DNA of 64,000 nucleotides from Solen grandis (GCA_021229015.1 CM037778.1:11938956-12002955), one strand, 5' to 3'. Positions 31,890 to 46,085 are shown, counted from the stretch's first letter. Notes: a model not told the origin generated them from the letters alone. Numbers and translations: made by a program.

Positions 31890-33148
31890 AAAGTGCATGC
31901 ATAAAACTACCCCTGACAAGTAATATGTCCCTGGTTAATGTAATAGGTATATGTCAAATAAAATGATGTTGTTCATTGAAAATGATATATTAGCTACAAG
32001 GTCCATTTGATGTGGAAACTCAATAAAACAGTTCCACATTACAAGCCACTTGACTCTCTTCTTTACTGTTCAAGTTAATACTTAACGCATAATTAGGACT
32101 GTCAGTCTCTGACCATTATTTCAGTATCACTTAGGTCAAATTTAGAAAGAAAAAGGTCTTTAAATTATATTTTTGATATAGTTTTGATATAGGTATGGTA
32201 ACAATTTATTGAATCGAAACAATAATTTAACATGTTTGGTTTGAATGACGAATGCTGGTATGTGTGCCTTAATGATAAACAATAGCAAATCATTTTTCAT
32301 AGAGAGGATATGACTACCTCATGCAGTATTGAAAAGCTGCATAAACGATACTTTGTACAGTAATGAAAGGAAATTGAAAGAGCAGACGGCGGTAGAAATG
32401 ATTACAAACGCAGAACGCCGCGTGACATACAGACTTGACTCGTGATCAATGTTATTAGCCATTTGGAAGGCATGCACGAATGATAAAATTAGCCAATAAA
32501 TCATATTCTCAAACAATAAATGATTTAGTATTCAAGTTTTTAAAGAGGTCAATAGCGTAAATATTTGCTAACGAAGCATATTTAAAACTAGGCCGCGTAG
32601 GGCTTAAAGAGCATAAAGCAACTTAATAATTATTGATTTTCAATTAACATAATTTTTACAGAATTGAAGTCACACCGTCGCGCCGAGTTCGATACACCGG
32701 CGTGTGTGGATGGTGCTTAATATCTTAAGTATTTTACCTCACCAGTCGAAACGAGCGATCAATGCTTTAAAATTACAAAAAGTTATTCTGAATCTTTATG
32801 ATACTTATCATGTACACTAATACTATCAATTTTCCTTTTAATCCTACTTGCTGAAATATATTTTTTTAAATATCTATAAAAATTATATTATTCATTATGA
32901 CTGTAGGACATTTACCTAACTTGTCTTATCAAGCCTCGAAGAAGCAGCTAAAATGATCGAGGTACAGGAGCCCCACCAAACCAAGCTTAATAACACAACA
33001 CAACTTACCTTTGAGCTATAACGATACCAGAAGCACGACAGCTTTGTGTGCGTCCAGGTAAACTGATTACCTGCCTCTTCCTGATCACCAACGTGACTTG
33101 AAGATCTTATCTCCGAGGACGTGGCACAGTAGTGTCGCCTAATACTAT
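31890..33148. other. intergenic, nothing firm
   Basis: AT-rich. A GC-richer stretch at 33005-33120 has a GTAAGT donor on the minus strand (cattatagctcaaag|gtaagt type, near 33008) but no open frame, so at most it is an untranslated exon. Confidence 0.3.
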
Positions 33149-33243
33149 TTAAGGTAAAGTCCGTGTAATGGTCCCGCTACATTTCGGACCTCATGGCCTT
33201 TCACGGAGATAATCAAGGTTTCCTAATGTTTCATTAGGGTACC
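33149..33243. mobile_element. palindromic MITE (AAGGTAAAGT family), half copy
   Basis: TAAGGTAAAGTCCGTGTAATG through 'cattagggtacc' matches the left half of 63244-63403; the right half is missing. Confidence 0.65.
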
Positions 33244-33249
33244 AGTCTT

Positions 33250-36200
33250 GCAACCTTTCCAATATCGGAATACACAGAAGCTACATGTAACCGATAAACC
33301 AAGATTTCGCGGAAAGTTTGCACAAAACTAGCCCCAAGACTAAGGTTTTCCCATCCTAATAGCGATCTATTCCATCAAAGTCATGCATATAACTTAACAA
33401 TATACATGTATGTAAGCTTTTAAGTGTCAAACAATGGTAATCTTATGGGCAAATTGACATGTTATGACAAAGGACAGAATTTCTTTATTACCTCCCCATG
33501 ATTTTTTTTGTTTCCATGAGTTATCTCCCCTGAAAACTAAAAAAATGTGATTTTCTCCATTTTCCTATAGTAAAGTTTAGATTTTTCATGAAAGTTGATA
33601 CAAAATCATAAAATGCATCATTCTACCATGAGTTTTTCTCATAAATCAAATTCAGTTTTTCATATTCACAGAAAATACATATTTTCCATAGGGTTCAATG
33701 TTAACTTATATGCGGATTATCTCCCCGAAATTAGATAAAAATAGAAAAAAAAAACTCTTGGTGATATATTTTTATTTTTGAATGTCTTCAAAGTGACAGA
33801 GTTTCATAGAAATAAAACCATCCAGTGGCAAGATATGGAATATGGCTATTAGGATGGGAAGACCTTAAGAACAGCGCTTTAGAACACAAATGCAAAATTA
33901 CAGACGGTCTATTCATAGTACGACTCAACAATCAACCAACTAGAATAATCAAATGGGTGTTGACTTACTTCGCATCGACAAATTTACGTTATACATATAT
34001 CATATTCTAACTACATTACATGGTATTTTGAAATGACATGATAAAATAACAAGTAATCACGTAATACTGTGTTCAAAAGGATGTTATTAATCCTACACTG
34101 AAACACCCAGCTTCGATAAAAAAAAAAACAATACAAGAAACGCATTTTGAAACTTCGGATATATTAGTAAAAACCCGCATAATTTGTATACCCTTCTAAT
34201 CACATTTGTATCACCTCTTGAAGCCATCCAGAAAGCGGCTTTGTTCGAGTTTTACTGTACAATGCCATGTTTTGTACATAAAAAAGACGTACAAAGGAAT
34301 GCACTTTTACTATCTTCCAATTATGTGTTGTGCGCTAATATGTGTAAAACATTCATAAACTAACAAACCATAATACTAATTAACCCTTTTTCCAAATTAT
34401 TTCAAGTCATTAGCATACATCCTTTAGACTGTCGCTTGACACAAACACATATCCCATCATATTGGATTTCCAGGCTGGCGCTCCTGATGACGAGGACAAC
34501 ACCCATCTCACCTGGCAATTCAAATCCGGCCATCATTCTGTTGACATCAGTCCTTAACCGCTAATTGGTATTCTCACCGAGCCGTGTTTGTGTTGAATTG
34601 TATTGTTGCAGGTGTATTTAATGTGGCATATATGGGTATACCTATACATAGACAGTCACGCAAAATGGAGACTTTATAAATATAAACAAGATACTTTGAT
34701 ATGTTTCTCATAAACATTTGAAATGTTTCGAACATATTTTTCTCTCGGATTTTTGACGTTATCGGGTTTGTTAAGAGGTAAGTTGAATATCGGAGATAGA
34801 AAGTTGTACATTTATTAAATATTGTCTTTGAATTAAAGTCAAAGCTACACACATTTATGTCAATGCTAAGTTTTAAAATGCATGTATGTGATATCATTTA
34901 AAAGCGTTTTATGGAGACTGTAAATGGACAAAGCATACACACCAATATGAGATTGTTAGGTGCATTGTTTTGCCATTATTCTACTTTCTTTTGTTTCTCC
35001 AGAATTAAGTTATCATTTGGTTGTTTAATAACTGATTTTAAATACATTGCAGAAGCAAATATTATTTTGTGAACATAAATTAACCATTACAATGAATTAA
35101 AACAATTTGTTTTCATTACTCATTATCCCCGTATCAAGATTCGAACAATTTAATTCAAACAATTTTATTTTAATACGTAACCATATACATATTTCCCATT
35201 ATAATTATGCTCGAAATGATCATACAGCCAACTCTCTTTACAACGGCAGTGTTTGTTTCAGTGAATTTTGCTGTTATAAAGAAATTACCGTTGTAAAGAA
35301 TAGAGACATAGAAGGATTATGAACTTTAGTTTTCAAGACTACTGCTGTTATAAAGAGGTTGCTGTTATAATCACTGTATGTGTTTTTTTTTAAAATACAA
35401 AACACTCTTTGTCACAGATATTAACATAAAGAAACACAAGAAACAATAATCATGGCAATCACGCCAGTAACAATGTGCCTCTTTCTACACGCGAGAGACA
35501 GAACCATTAGATTTTAAGGTACTAGAATCTAATTAAGTGTTGCCATCAATAGGATCAAAGAAGAATTTTTTAAAGCGTATTTAATCTTTCACTGCCTATA
35601 GGATAATTTGATACGCATTCGATTGTACAGTGACTTTGATCTAGAAGATCATGCAGAAAATACATTGTAATAATCCCATAAAGCATTGCTATAATTCAAT
35701 ATTAATCATTAGATCATAAAACCGTGATTGTTACTTACTTAAAAGTTGCAATTGATTTTATGTAGTGTATCATCTAGATATATTTAGACACTGGTTAAAG
35801 GCATTTTCATCATTTTTTTTTAAAACATTCAGAATTTATGTATTGATAGTATACCTTCTGATCTACTAAATTATAAAATGAAATCAGTGTGTTGCTGGCC
35901 TCAAAAAAATCATAAATAAAAATATATATGTGTGTGTATGTGTGTGTGTGTAGAGAGAGAGGTTTCAGGTGTTTCCGGATACCCACAGCTTAGTGAAGGT
36001 AAAAGTTCATGAGTTTTTTTGTTTGTTTTTTTGTTTGTTTTTTTTTAGAAAATGGGATTGTTTTATTTAAATCATATGCTTGTATCCTTTTTAAGTTGGT
36101 TTATGTTTTGATAGTAAGTGCTGGTTTTCATGTTTTCGTAAAAGGCCAGAAACTAGTACCCGAAGTAATGTCCGGTATTTTCGGACAGTGGAGGGTTTTC

Positions 36201-36715
36201 TCGGATACCTATGAGAGTATTTAGTAATCTTTGCTAAACATTAAATAAACTGTTCTCAACAGAGATTTCAACATATAATAACAACATTTAGGATATCTAT
36301 GGTTGGCCAAAAATCGAGAATACAGCTGCTGACAATACCATTCAAAAAGTATTTACATAACACCTCACGTGCATTTATCCAAATTTAATTCAACTTTAAG
36401 ACAAACATTAACAACACACACTAAGCATTAAAATGTGTACAATTTGATTTTTTTCAATGATAAAAGAGCGATGTTATTCTGTCTTGCAAGATCGCACAAA
36501 CCCTAATTAAGGGGTGCGGTTATATCAAACCAATATATGTGGTGGTATATATGTAATTATATATATAACGCATATAAATAGGTCCGCAAATTATCATCGG
36601 AACAAACGAAATTTCGTTACTATAAAACTTACAGTATGTAGGATCAAATGCAGAAGGACGTGGTGAAAACTATTATTCAGAAATTCTTATTTCCTATGTA
36701 ATTTTCTTAAATGTC
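33250..36715. other. intergenic, nothing recognised
   Basis: AT-rich, with a (TG)n tract near 35928-35950 and T-rich runs near 36015-36045. Open frames up to 107 codons (34574-34897) lack domains. A repeated phrase 'gctgttataaagaa' near 35270 and 35345 suggests a short repeat. Confidence 0.35.
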
Positions 36716-36719
36716 CTTT

Positions 36720-37410
36720 TTCAAAAACCTAGGTACCGTTAGAAAGGTCTTACAATTTCTTACATTACTTCTGCTTTATGTTTGGACCTATCTTTAACGA
36801 CTTTCGGGTATAGAAGGCCAACCACAACAAAACGGCAAAATTCGGCGAAAAGGTGTTTATGTTAGTTCTTTTCAACCGACAACTTTGTAGTTAATGGCGC
36901 GATCATTAAAATATGCATGCCATTAGGAAATCAATGCATCGTACTATAAAAATATAGATAATGTCATTTGCAAATTAAAACTAATACTTATCTATATAAA
37001 GGTCATTAAACGATTAGAGGTGCATGAAAAAAAAATAATAACGGTTTTAAATACATGTAATTCTTATTTGTGATGCGATGTTCAATTTCAAAAAGCTACG
37101 TACCATTAGAAAGGTATTCGAATTCAACATTTCACACGCTTTATGTATGGGACTATCCTTAACTAACGGCATTAGTGATATAGAGAGAGTTAAATCCCGA
37201 GAAAACAGCAAAAATAAAAAAAAAATTGTGTTCATATCGTTTGAAAGCTGGATTGGGATATACATCATGGTCGAAATGTTATTTACAAAATTCATTAGTT
37301 TTCGAGATGAAAGCAGCTTACTGCATTATGGATAAGGTCATTTATTATACCGATATTGTCTCGAAAGAATATTTGTAGTTCTTGAAATATTTAAGGCCGA
37401 ATGAAAACAA
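36720..37410. repeat. two-copy ~367-bp tandem repeat
   Basis: Blocks 'ccgttagaaaggt', 'ctttatgtttggacctatcctt' and 'agagagttaaatcccgagaaaac' recur with an offset of about 367 bases (for example 36736 and 37103). Divergence is high. Confidence 0.5.
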
Positions 37411-37414
37411 CAAC

Positions 37415-37417
<3 letters not shown>

Positions 37418-37447
<30 letters not shown>
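37418..37447 (+). repeat. (CA)n microsatellite
   Basis: About 15 CA units. Confidence 0.9.
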
Positions 37448-37449
<2 letters not shown>

Positions 37450-37450
<1 letters not shown>

Positions 37451-38525
37451 TGACATATGACCTTGAGCATTGCGATTTTCCAAATACGGAAGTGACGAGT
37501 CACTTTATAGAGCTAATTTGCACCTTCAGTGAAAATGTGTAAATAAAATTGGCCCACACGTAAGGCCAGTAGAGCTAAAAATGTTTAATAATGTTATAAA
37601 TATGCTTTTAAAATTATGACGTCAAATGACTTTACATTACTTCAGCTTTCGCAAAATATAAAATAAACTTCAGTTCGTATAGGCTGTCCAAATTCGTAAA
37701 ATTTCAGCACGCCTGCAAGCTTCAAAACACTTATAAACATATTTTGTGGTCCTTGGTTCGAAAATTGTATCTTTGTCTTTTCGAATCTTGAAAAAAAGTA
37801 TATGGAGGTGCACATTTATTTTTTGATTTACACCATCTGTTAAAATTTCGATAAAATTCGGATATAGATACAAAATTTTACACTATTGTCTTAATCTGAC
37901 GTTATACGACGTCATTGGACAAATTTTTTAAAAAAAAATCAAGCTTTCGAAAGGGCCGCAGATGCCGTGGTCGCTGATCAAAAACATACCTACAAAAATC
38001 AATACTTTTCAAGATATAAGCAGTACTGCACTACGGGTAAGGCTGTTTTCGATTTTCTGCCATATCTGTACCATTTGCCGCAAGCCATTATATTACTTCA
38101 TTTTGTGACTCCCTTATCATTGTTCCCGTAACATTACCTTTGGCAGATAGCCGAGATCATCCGTTTGTGTAAATGTCATATGCAGGTTTCCCAAGGTTAA
38201 TATGATTTGTGGGAAGGACAAAACAACCAACTGCCGTGCGTTCATTCAAAGACCTTAACCCAAAGATAAGCAACTCAAATAAGCGTGTGAAGGAAATCTC
38301 GTATATCCTCGGCGCCACCGCGATGTTGCGAGAAAATGCCGGTGCGCTTGTAAGTAAGGACTGGAATTTTCTTCAGGAAGGAAATAGTTCAATTAATGAA
38401 AAAAGATAGTCTTTATCAATACTTCGGCAAATATTGCCTATATGTCACTTGGCTGATCTCATTCACTATTTGTGCATGCGCTAACTTCATAGGCTGAACT
38501 TACAAAACGCAACCCTGAGCTAGTG
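37450..38525. other. intergenic, nothing firm
   Basis: The frame at 38209-38409 has a balanced, coding-like composition (FKDLNPKISNSNKRVKEISY), but no ATG with context and no splice support. It could be a gene relic. Confidence 0.3.
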
Positions 38526-38527
38526 AA

Positions 38528-38852
38528 GACGCCATGTTGCGGAACGTGTCATGCGATACCGCATGCATCTGTTTCGGGGATGCCGTATTCTATATTTAAT
38601 CGATTTCCCCGAAGTGTCGTTTACGAAAATAACGTTTTCTCGTGTGATGTGACATATACATATATTTCACCAACATTAAGGAGAGAGAAAAGGAAAAAAA
38701 CAATCTTTTTTTTTACCAATTTTTAAATGCTATATAATTATGTTTATATTATATTTTATTTAACCGATTTCGACGAAGTTGCGTTTACGAAAACATCGTT
38801 TTCCCGTGTAATGTGACCTACACTTGCCGAATTTATTTGTCAGGAAACAAAG
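38528..38852 (-). repeat. interspersed repeat (CACGGGAAAACG family), two adjacent inverted copies
   Basis: On the minus strand, 38528-38660 and 38748-38852 both match 9446-9600. The first retains the full unit including ACACGTTCCGCAACATGG; the second only the front part. A (GA)n tract follows at 38866-38900. Confidence 0.6.
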
Positions 38853-38865
38853 ACTTGAGCAGCAT

Positions 38866-38904
<39 letters not shown>

Positions 38905-39578
38905 ATTATTTTTTTTAAATTTCTACCGATCATCTTTGAACAAGCTGCTTTAACTTAGGTATCTTTGTTTTATATAATCCAACTTTCTTAATAACTGCAG
39001 TATTTGTTGTTTTCTAAAACAAAAAGCCCCCAAAACATTCATCTGCCTATTAACTTCTCTATTTAAGTTAAGGAAATGACCTTTTTTTAGTAGGACTGTA
39101 CTGTATTTACAAACAGTAGTAACTTAGTGTTTTGTTGTTTTTGTCCTGCCTTTTAATATCGAACGTTTATTTTTGTTACAACACGCATTTTTGTTGACTT
39201 ACGCCGATTTAAAAAAAATATTTATTTTACATTTACAGTTACATGATATTGATAATAGTTGTAATTGATATTATTGATAATAGTCGTAATGGATAAACAC
39301 TGACATTTTAATATATTTATATCTGTATGAGACCTCATGTCACCTTGAATTCATATTGAGTCACAACCACGAACCATGGTAACATTCTTTACGTACTGAT
39401 TTGTGCCCCCCCCCCCCCTGTCAAGCGTGAAGCTTTTATTAAAGTTTTGCATTTAATGAACTGTATGTGATATGTAGTGTACATGTACATCCGTCTCACT
39501 CCGGGTAGAAGTGAATGTGTATGTTTATTATACATGGTACATGTATAGATATTTCTCTTGGTTGAGGCTAGACATAGA
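38905..39578. other. intergenic, nothing recognised
   Basis: AT-rich, with a C run near 39408-39418. Confidence 0.4.
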
Positions 39579-39579
39579 G

Positions 39580-39705
39580 GCAGTGCCAGGACTGGTTGGC
39601 CCTGTGTCAGGATAATGTGACTGGTGTGGTACTCACTTGTCTACAGCGCAGTATATATGTAGATGTTCACATATGACTGAAATACTGCCGGTGGGCCGTT
39701 AAAGA
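39580..39705 (+). repeat. SINE-B 3' fragment
   Basis: 'ccaggactggttggccctgt', 'ataatgtgactggtgtgg' and 'gaaatactgccggtgggccgtt' match the 3' half of the SINE-B at 61686-61965. The tRNA head is absent. Confidence 0.65.
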
Positions 39706-40028
39706 AAGGACTAAACGTCATAGAGATGTCGGAAGTTTTTGAATGGGGCAGTAGGGGTGGGTTTTGGAGACGATGTCTCTTACCCATGTAAGAATGGGTC
39801 TAGGGCGTTCCTCTGAGATTTTTATATTTCTGAATATTTGTTTAAAAGCTAATCTAAAATGTTTGGGTGATTCAATAATGACTTTTAAAAATGCTAGATG
39901 ATAATATTTTGCTGACCTTATAGCATTACCACACATAAAAGCATTTTCGTATGTTTAATATTATCATATTTATGAATCATCACATTGGTATCGAAAGGTG
40001 GTCCTATAAAACATTTTAAACATATGTA

Positions 40029-40419
40029 TAGATATATAACCCCAGAATTTAAGTAATAAGAATATTTAGATAAAAAGATCCCAGCTGGAATGGGACTCAC
40101 GACCTCTTGCAAAGGAAAAATACCATTCGACGTTTTTACCGATTAAGCTAATTCCACAAACGTAAAACTGCGATTTAGATAAGGTTATTTATAGGTACAT
40201 GTAGTTAAATGAATGAAACTTTTGTGCTTCTTTTACAGTTTTATTTGCCAAAAAATTGTGATTATCCAATGTTTCAAAATCAACAGAATCCTGCAATATA
40301 TCAAACTTTAAATTGACTTATACAACCAGTGGAACTATTTTTCAACGCGAATGTATAGATCAGAGGCGGTGATGTGGTTGTAAGTGTGACTTTAGAAGCT
40401 TTCGCTTCTAAAAATCAAT
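40029..40419 (-). repeat. tRNA-headed interspersed repeat, copy 2
   Basis: The inverted counterpart of 4384-4775 along its length, including the GAAAGCTTCTAAAG hairpin and the tRNA-like block near 40085-40160 (minus strand: TTAGCTTAATCGG, GAGTCCCATTCC). Confidence 0.65.
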
Positions 40420-40960
40420 GGTTTTTACAACATTCAGAATCAAATTGAATCGATAGATTGGGGCCATATTGTTTATGTCAATTGTTTTTAAATCAACGTA
40501 AATTAAATAAGTTTGTCATCTAAATATCATTTGAAAAGTCTTTCAAAGCACCAAAATTTTTCACCATAGTGTCTCGATAGAATATTTATCCTTTTTAAGA
40601 TACCTATTGCCGAAGGAAAAGACCTGTAACTGACATATGACATTTACCTTTGCGAGTTTCAGGTAAAAGGAAGTTACTTTGTACAATGAGATGCTATGTT
40701 GCACTTCAGTGAAAAAAGAATATGCAAATCGGCCAAAACATAATGCCTTCAGGGTCTAAAAAGCGCCCTTTTAATGCAAAATTGTTTGTTACGGTCCGAG
40801 GTCACAGAATATGAAGAATACCTCTTGATACATATGCTGTCCAATTTTCATGCTTTTAATTCATCACGAGTGTTTGTAACATTCTTGTGAGGTATCATTT
40901 ACCGCCAAATAATGCTAAAATAAAAATACAAATATATATATACCCTTATGCGCTAAGATT
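40420..40960. other. intergenic, nothing recognised
   Basis: AT-rich sequence without exon-like features. Confidence 0.4.
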
Positions 40961-40963
40961 ACA

Positions 40964-41205
40964 TTAACCCTTTCCCTCATAGAAGAAACCATGAAAAGAC
41001 CTATGCGAACAGCATAAAACCAGATCAGCCTGCGAGTAACTCGCAGGCTGATCAGGTTTTATGCTGTTCGCTGCTTCTCAGTGGTCTGGAAATGAGGATT
41101 TTACAATTAAATTTGGTAAGGTTTGAGTTTGGCTTTCTGCAGATCAGGCTTTATGAAGTACCTACTGAGTGCGTCAAAATGAGTCTATATGAGGGAAAGG
41201 GTTAA
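40964..41205. mobile_element. piggyBac-type MITE, copy 1
   Basis: The ends are TTAACCCTTTCCCTCATA and TATGAGGGAAAGGGTTAA, that is TTAA flanking a CCC-starting inverted repeat as in piggyBac elements. A strong internal palindrome (GCCTGCGAGTAACTCGCAGGC within a longer hairpin, 41003-41070) is followed by a unique right part. Copy 2 at 62338-62569 is about 90% identical. Non-coding. Confidence 0.8.
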
Positions 41206-41209
41206 GTTT

Positions 41210-42000
41210 CATTTTTCTGTTCATTATCAGCAGACAATTTTAAGTATAAATGTTTTTTTTCTTCTTTCGCCGTCTAAGTTCAATAAACGCAACATCTTGT
41301 CTATTTTATCCATTGCATTAAGATACATTAAAATATACTTCAAAAGGAATGGGCGATAACATTTACACGTCAGGCAAGAAACTACCAGACATTAAGATAT
41401 GTAAGATGTTCATATGGTCGTTCTTAAAGCGATTCCATTGCCGTGTTAGCATCGATACAGAGCTTGAAATAGTGGCAACTTTGTTTTCACCTCATGGAAA
41501 CACATATACAACGCAATAGTGCAATGTCAATTTCATAGGAACTACAAGAAATGAAAATTTACGTATTAAGAAAACCAGGCACGTAACATCATCTGAGAAC
41601 AGTGCTCAAGTATCAAAGAAATAACAATTTCAGTACTATACCAATAAAACGATAGAAATGGAAAAAGAAATAAATTTAAAGCTGTTTTAAAAGGACGGTG
41701 TAATGAAAAACAGTGATGAAAAATAAAGGGTTGAAAATGTTGCAGATGTTGCTCTTTTCAACTATATTAAACAACGTTTCGACTGTATGCTTTCATCAAA
41801 TTGAATGTTCTAAAAAATAACAAACACATTTTTCTTTGTAATGTAAAATAAAGAAAATACAAATATATTTTTTTAAAAAAGATATATATTATGTAAATGT
41901 GCTCGAACGTAATTTTATACGTTTAGTTTGAATGCACCGCTTCCGCACAGGTCTGCATCAAATGACCATTATTGTAAGCATGAGATATATACGTAGATTC
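41210..42000. other. intergenic, nothing recognised
   Basis: AT-rich, no coding evidence. Confidence 0.4.
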
Positions 42001-42003
42001 GGT

Positions 42004-45003
42004 AATTAGGACTTTCTGCCTACTGGCAGAAAGTCCTATTGGGTTTGTTATGTTTTTTTATTCTTCTTATTCTTTTTTTCTTCCAAACTGAGCGTTAATT
42101 TAAGCATGTTGCAATGGTCCCAGGGCCATGAAATTTTTATGGCATATACTTGATGCAATGAAATTTTGATTTCTATGATTTTCATATGCCTATGACATCA
42201 TATGACGTCACATTTGAAATATGCTAACAAAGTTTGTACGCGGTCTACAGCCATTGTTTGTGAACCGATTTTCATCAAATTTTCATAGATTGTGTATATT
42301 CAGTTCTAGTTGTGCATCCCGGTGTCTGTTTTTCAAAATTCGAAAAGTCCATGTTTCTATAGCGAATCCAAGATTCGAACCAAGGTCGTAAATTTTTTAA
42401 ATGCCTATAAAATCTGTCCTATTTAAGATAGAAAGTTGATATTTAGTCAGTATATAGGTCTCTAGAAGTTTTAAACATTTTGTGAAAATAAATATCACAT
42501 GGCGTCACGTGACGTCATTATATGATAATGTATTTCTAATATTAACAAGAGTATTTCTATATGTTGAAATTGTCGAAGGGCAATGAATTTAATGACACAT
42601 GCTTCAATCGCTGAAAGTTTGATTTCTATGATTTTCATATGCCTATGACGTCATATGACGTCACACTTGAAATATGCAACAAAAGTTTGTACGCGGTCCA
42701 GAGCCATTGTTTATGAACCGATTTTCATCAAATTTTCACAGAATGTGTATATTAAGTTCTAGTTGTGCATCCCGGTGTCCCTTTTTCAAAATTCGAAAAG
42801 TCCAAGGTTCTATAGCGATTCCAAGATTCGAACCAAGGTCGTAAATGTTTAAATTCTTATAAAATCGGTCCTATTTGAGATAGAAAGAAGATATTGGGTC
42901 AGTGTATAGGTCTCTGGGAGTCTTAAACATTTTGTGAAAATAAATGTCATATGACGTCACGTGACGTCATTATATGATAATGAATTTCTAATTCTAACAA
43001 GATTATTTCTATATGTTGAAATTTTCGAAGGGCAATGAAAATTTAATGTTGCATGCTTCAGATGCTGAAATTTCGATTTCAATGATTTTCAGAAGCCTAT
43101 GACGTCATATGACGTCACATTTGAAATTGACCACGAAAGTTTGTACACGGTCCAGAGCCATTATTAATGGATCGATTTTCATCAAATTTTCAGAGAATGT
43201 GTATATTAAGTTCTAGTTGTGCATCTCGGTGTCCGTTTTTCAAAATTCGAAAAGTCCATGGTTCTATAGCGAATTCAAGATTCGAACCAAGGTCGTAAAT
43301 TTTTAAATGCTTATAAAATCGGTCCTATTTAATATAGAAAAGTGATATTTGGTCAGTATATAGGTCTCTAAGAGTCTAAACATTTTGTGAAAAGAAACGT
43401 CATATATTTAATGTATTTTTAAAATTTTTTAATGATTTTCAAAGCCTATGACGTAAAAATAAAAAAGTTTGTACACGGTCCAGAGCCATTATTAATGGGC
43501 CGATTTTCATCAAATTTTCACAGAATGTGTATATTACGTTCTTATTGTGTATACCGGTGTCCGTTTTTCAAAATTCGAAAAGTCCAAGCATATATGTCGG
43601 ATCAAAGATTCGAACCAATGACGTCAATATTTAAATGCTTATAAAAACTGTCCTATTTGAGATAGAAAGTTGAAATTTTGTCAGTTAGTAGGTCTCTGGG
43701 TGTCTTAACAATTATGTGAAAATAAACGTCATATGACGTCATGTTTCATTTGTTTATTATTATTATTCTTTTCTTCTTCCTAACTAAACGCTTATTTTAA
43801 TATGTTGCAATAGTCCTAGGACGATGAAATTTTTATGGGTTATTAGGCACGTGAGGAAATTTTGATTTCACCCCTACTGCATATATGTAGCCATATCTCA
43901 ATAAATATCGTTTTTAAAAATTTCCAAAATATTTAGTTTATTAAAATTGGTTTACGCAATACAAAGTTATAAGCAAAAAAACTAAATGAAATGAAGCTAA
44001 TTTTGCTGATAATATGCTGTTTTCTTGAGGTTTAACAGTCAATATCTCAGAAACGACTGAAGATAAGTTTATACATTATGCGTATAAAATGTAGCATGTT
44101 TTAAGAGCTTTCTAACGGTACCAAGTTTATTGAAAAAAAATTACATGGAAAATAAGATATTTCATAATCATGCATCATAAAAATATGGAAAAGGTCACGC
44201 GCAGGAGTAACCAAGCTTAAATACTTGCGCAACGACTTAAAAAAAAAATAAAAAAAAAATATCAAATTGCAATTGATGGGCTATATCTTGATTTTTTTTT
44301 TTTTTTTTTTGTCGAATGTTGACTGTTTCCAAAATAAGCATTGAAGTTAATACATGTACAACGGCACAAGACAAAAATCCGTATTTGCAACACTATGTAG
44401 CTAGCGAGCAGTTTGCAAGCCTTGAAAAAATCACACGCAGCCCCACATTTTAGACCATCTAAAAACTGCATTGTTATGCTAACGATATTCATATTGCATC
44501 AGTTTGTAGGCTGGGATGTTACCTTTCAAAATATCACCATAGTTCGAAATTCCAGGAATTTATGGCAAAACTACGGAAGCCCAAACACGCCAAAATCGCT
44601 AAATACGTTTAACTACGTTACAGGTGTCGAAAGGATATAGCACTATACAAATATTCAATACTTCTTCCTACTGAGGCTAAAATTAAACAAGGTTACAACT
44701 GAGCTGGAGTGATGAAATTCTATGTGTGATGAAAGTTAGAAACTTACATTTGAACACTGTTTCATTTTTCTTTCATGTCATATGACATAGTATAAATTTT
44801 GTATGTAAACTACATGTGCAAGATATGGGCGGACTTTTATTAAAATTCACAGAATGTGTTCTATTTGTGCTATTTTATATAGAAATAGAGGAGATAGAAA
44901 GTTGCAATTTGGACAGATTATCTATTATGTCATCTTCTATATATACTATATAAAGCAGATGTTGCAGAAAGTCCTATCATTCGTTTAAACGAATGACATC
45001 TAG
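42004..45003. mobile_element. 3-kb repeat element with AGGACTTTCTGC ends and a 455-bp internal tandem unit
   Basis: The left end has a hairpin (GGACTTTCTGCC..GGCAGAAAGTCC). The right end is GCAGAAAGTCCTATCATTCG then a palindrome (CGTTTAAACG). From about 42100 to 43750 a unit of about 455 bases repeats three to four times (landmarks 'tgacgtcatatgacgtcaca', 'cggtccagagccattgtt', 'aattcgaaaagtccatg', 'gattcgaaccaaggtcgtaa'). The 43900-44950 part is AT-rich and unique. No transposase. Confidence 0.65.
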
Positions 45004-45137
45004 TTATTTTTGTTTTAATTACACATCTGGGTCATTAGGAGATTTGTAGAGACATTGGTGTTGTCCTGCAGTAATGTCACGCCGTAGACAATTGCTTTTA
45101 TAATATCATACCTAGTCAATCTATCCTGTCACAAAGC

Positions 45138-45265
45138 CCCGTGTTCTCGAAAGTCAAAAGTATAATTTTCATACTTAAACTATGTCCATAAGATTCATTA
45201 GGTACTTGAGTATGTTACTTACACCTCAGTCTGAGATCGTACTTAAGTATTTTCGAAAACACGGG
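45138..45265. mobile_element. short palindromic MITE (CCCGTGTTCTCGAAAG ends)
   Basis: Left CCCGTGTTCTCGAAAG... and right ...TTTTCGAAAACACGGG are inverted, with inner TACTTAAAC/GTACTTAAGTA also mirrored. Confidence 0.6.
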
Positions 45266-45269
45266 ACCA

Positions 45270-46085
45270 AATCACTCAATGGAGCTGGTCGCCAAATGAT
45301 ACCATATCAGTATCGTTCTTACAATTTTAGTCGCAGATGATACACTCTTAAGCAGAAAATGATATTTTTAAAATTTTTATGACGAATTTTATGACAATAA
45401 GTCTCTAATACAAAGAAGCTACAATGTATCACAACACTATAACATCAACTTCATCTCACTCTTTGCGCCAGATGTCCTTGCTGATATTTAATATCAATAT
45501 ACAGTGTCACGTTTTTACAAATAAATCTAAGATAATATTTCAATCAGTGGTCTAGCATTTCCATGTATCATATATTTCCTTCGAGGCCATCTTATATATC
45601 CGCCAATATCATTATACTGATGGGAAAAAGAAACGCGGAGTGGAGTGGCAAAATGCAATTTACAGTGGCCAGAGTCAAAGTTTTACCCTCTGACTTTGTC
45701 ATTAACTAGACTTGTTTTAAACAGAACAAAATAGTTATTAATTGTTCATCGTTAATCATATACACTAAAAAATGTTAATATATACACGCACTCAAAACAC
45801 TTTAACAAATATACCGAACACAAGTGATAATGTAAATACACTGTGAATAATAGGATATTAAGCTGTTTGCTAAATATAGTATCATCTATTTATCAAATCA
45901 TTTCTATCATTAAAGGCTAATTAAAGAAATATATAGTTTAAAAATTATTTTTTTCGCTACATCGTAACAATTCCAAAGTTCTTTTCATGCTAGGTTAAAT
46001 ATAATTATTATACTTTATATATAATGATATAATTACTAGGGACCCTATTTGCACCATACACATGTGTATACATGTTCGTACCTTG
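45270..46085. other. intergenic, nothing recognised
   Basis: AT-rich, no coding evidence. Confidence 0.4.
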
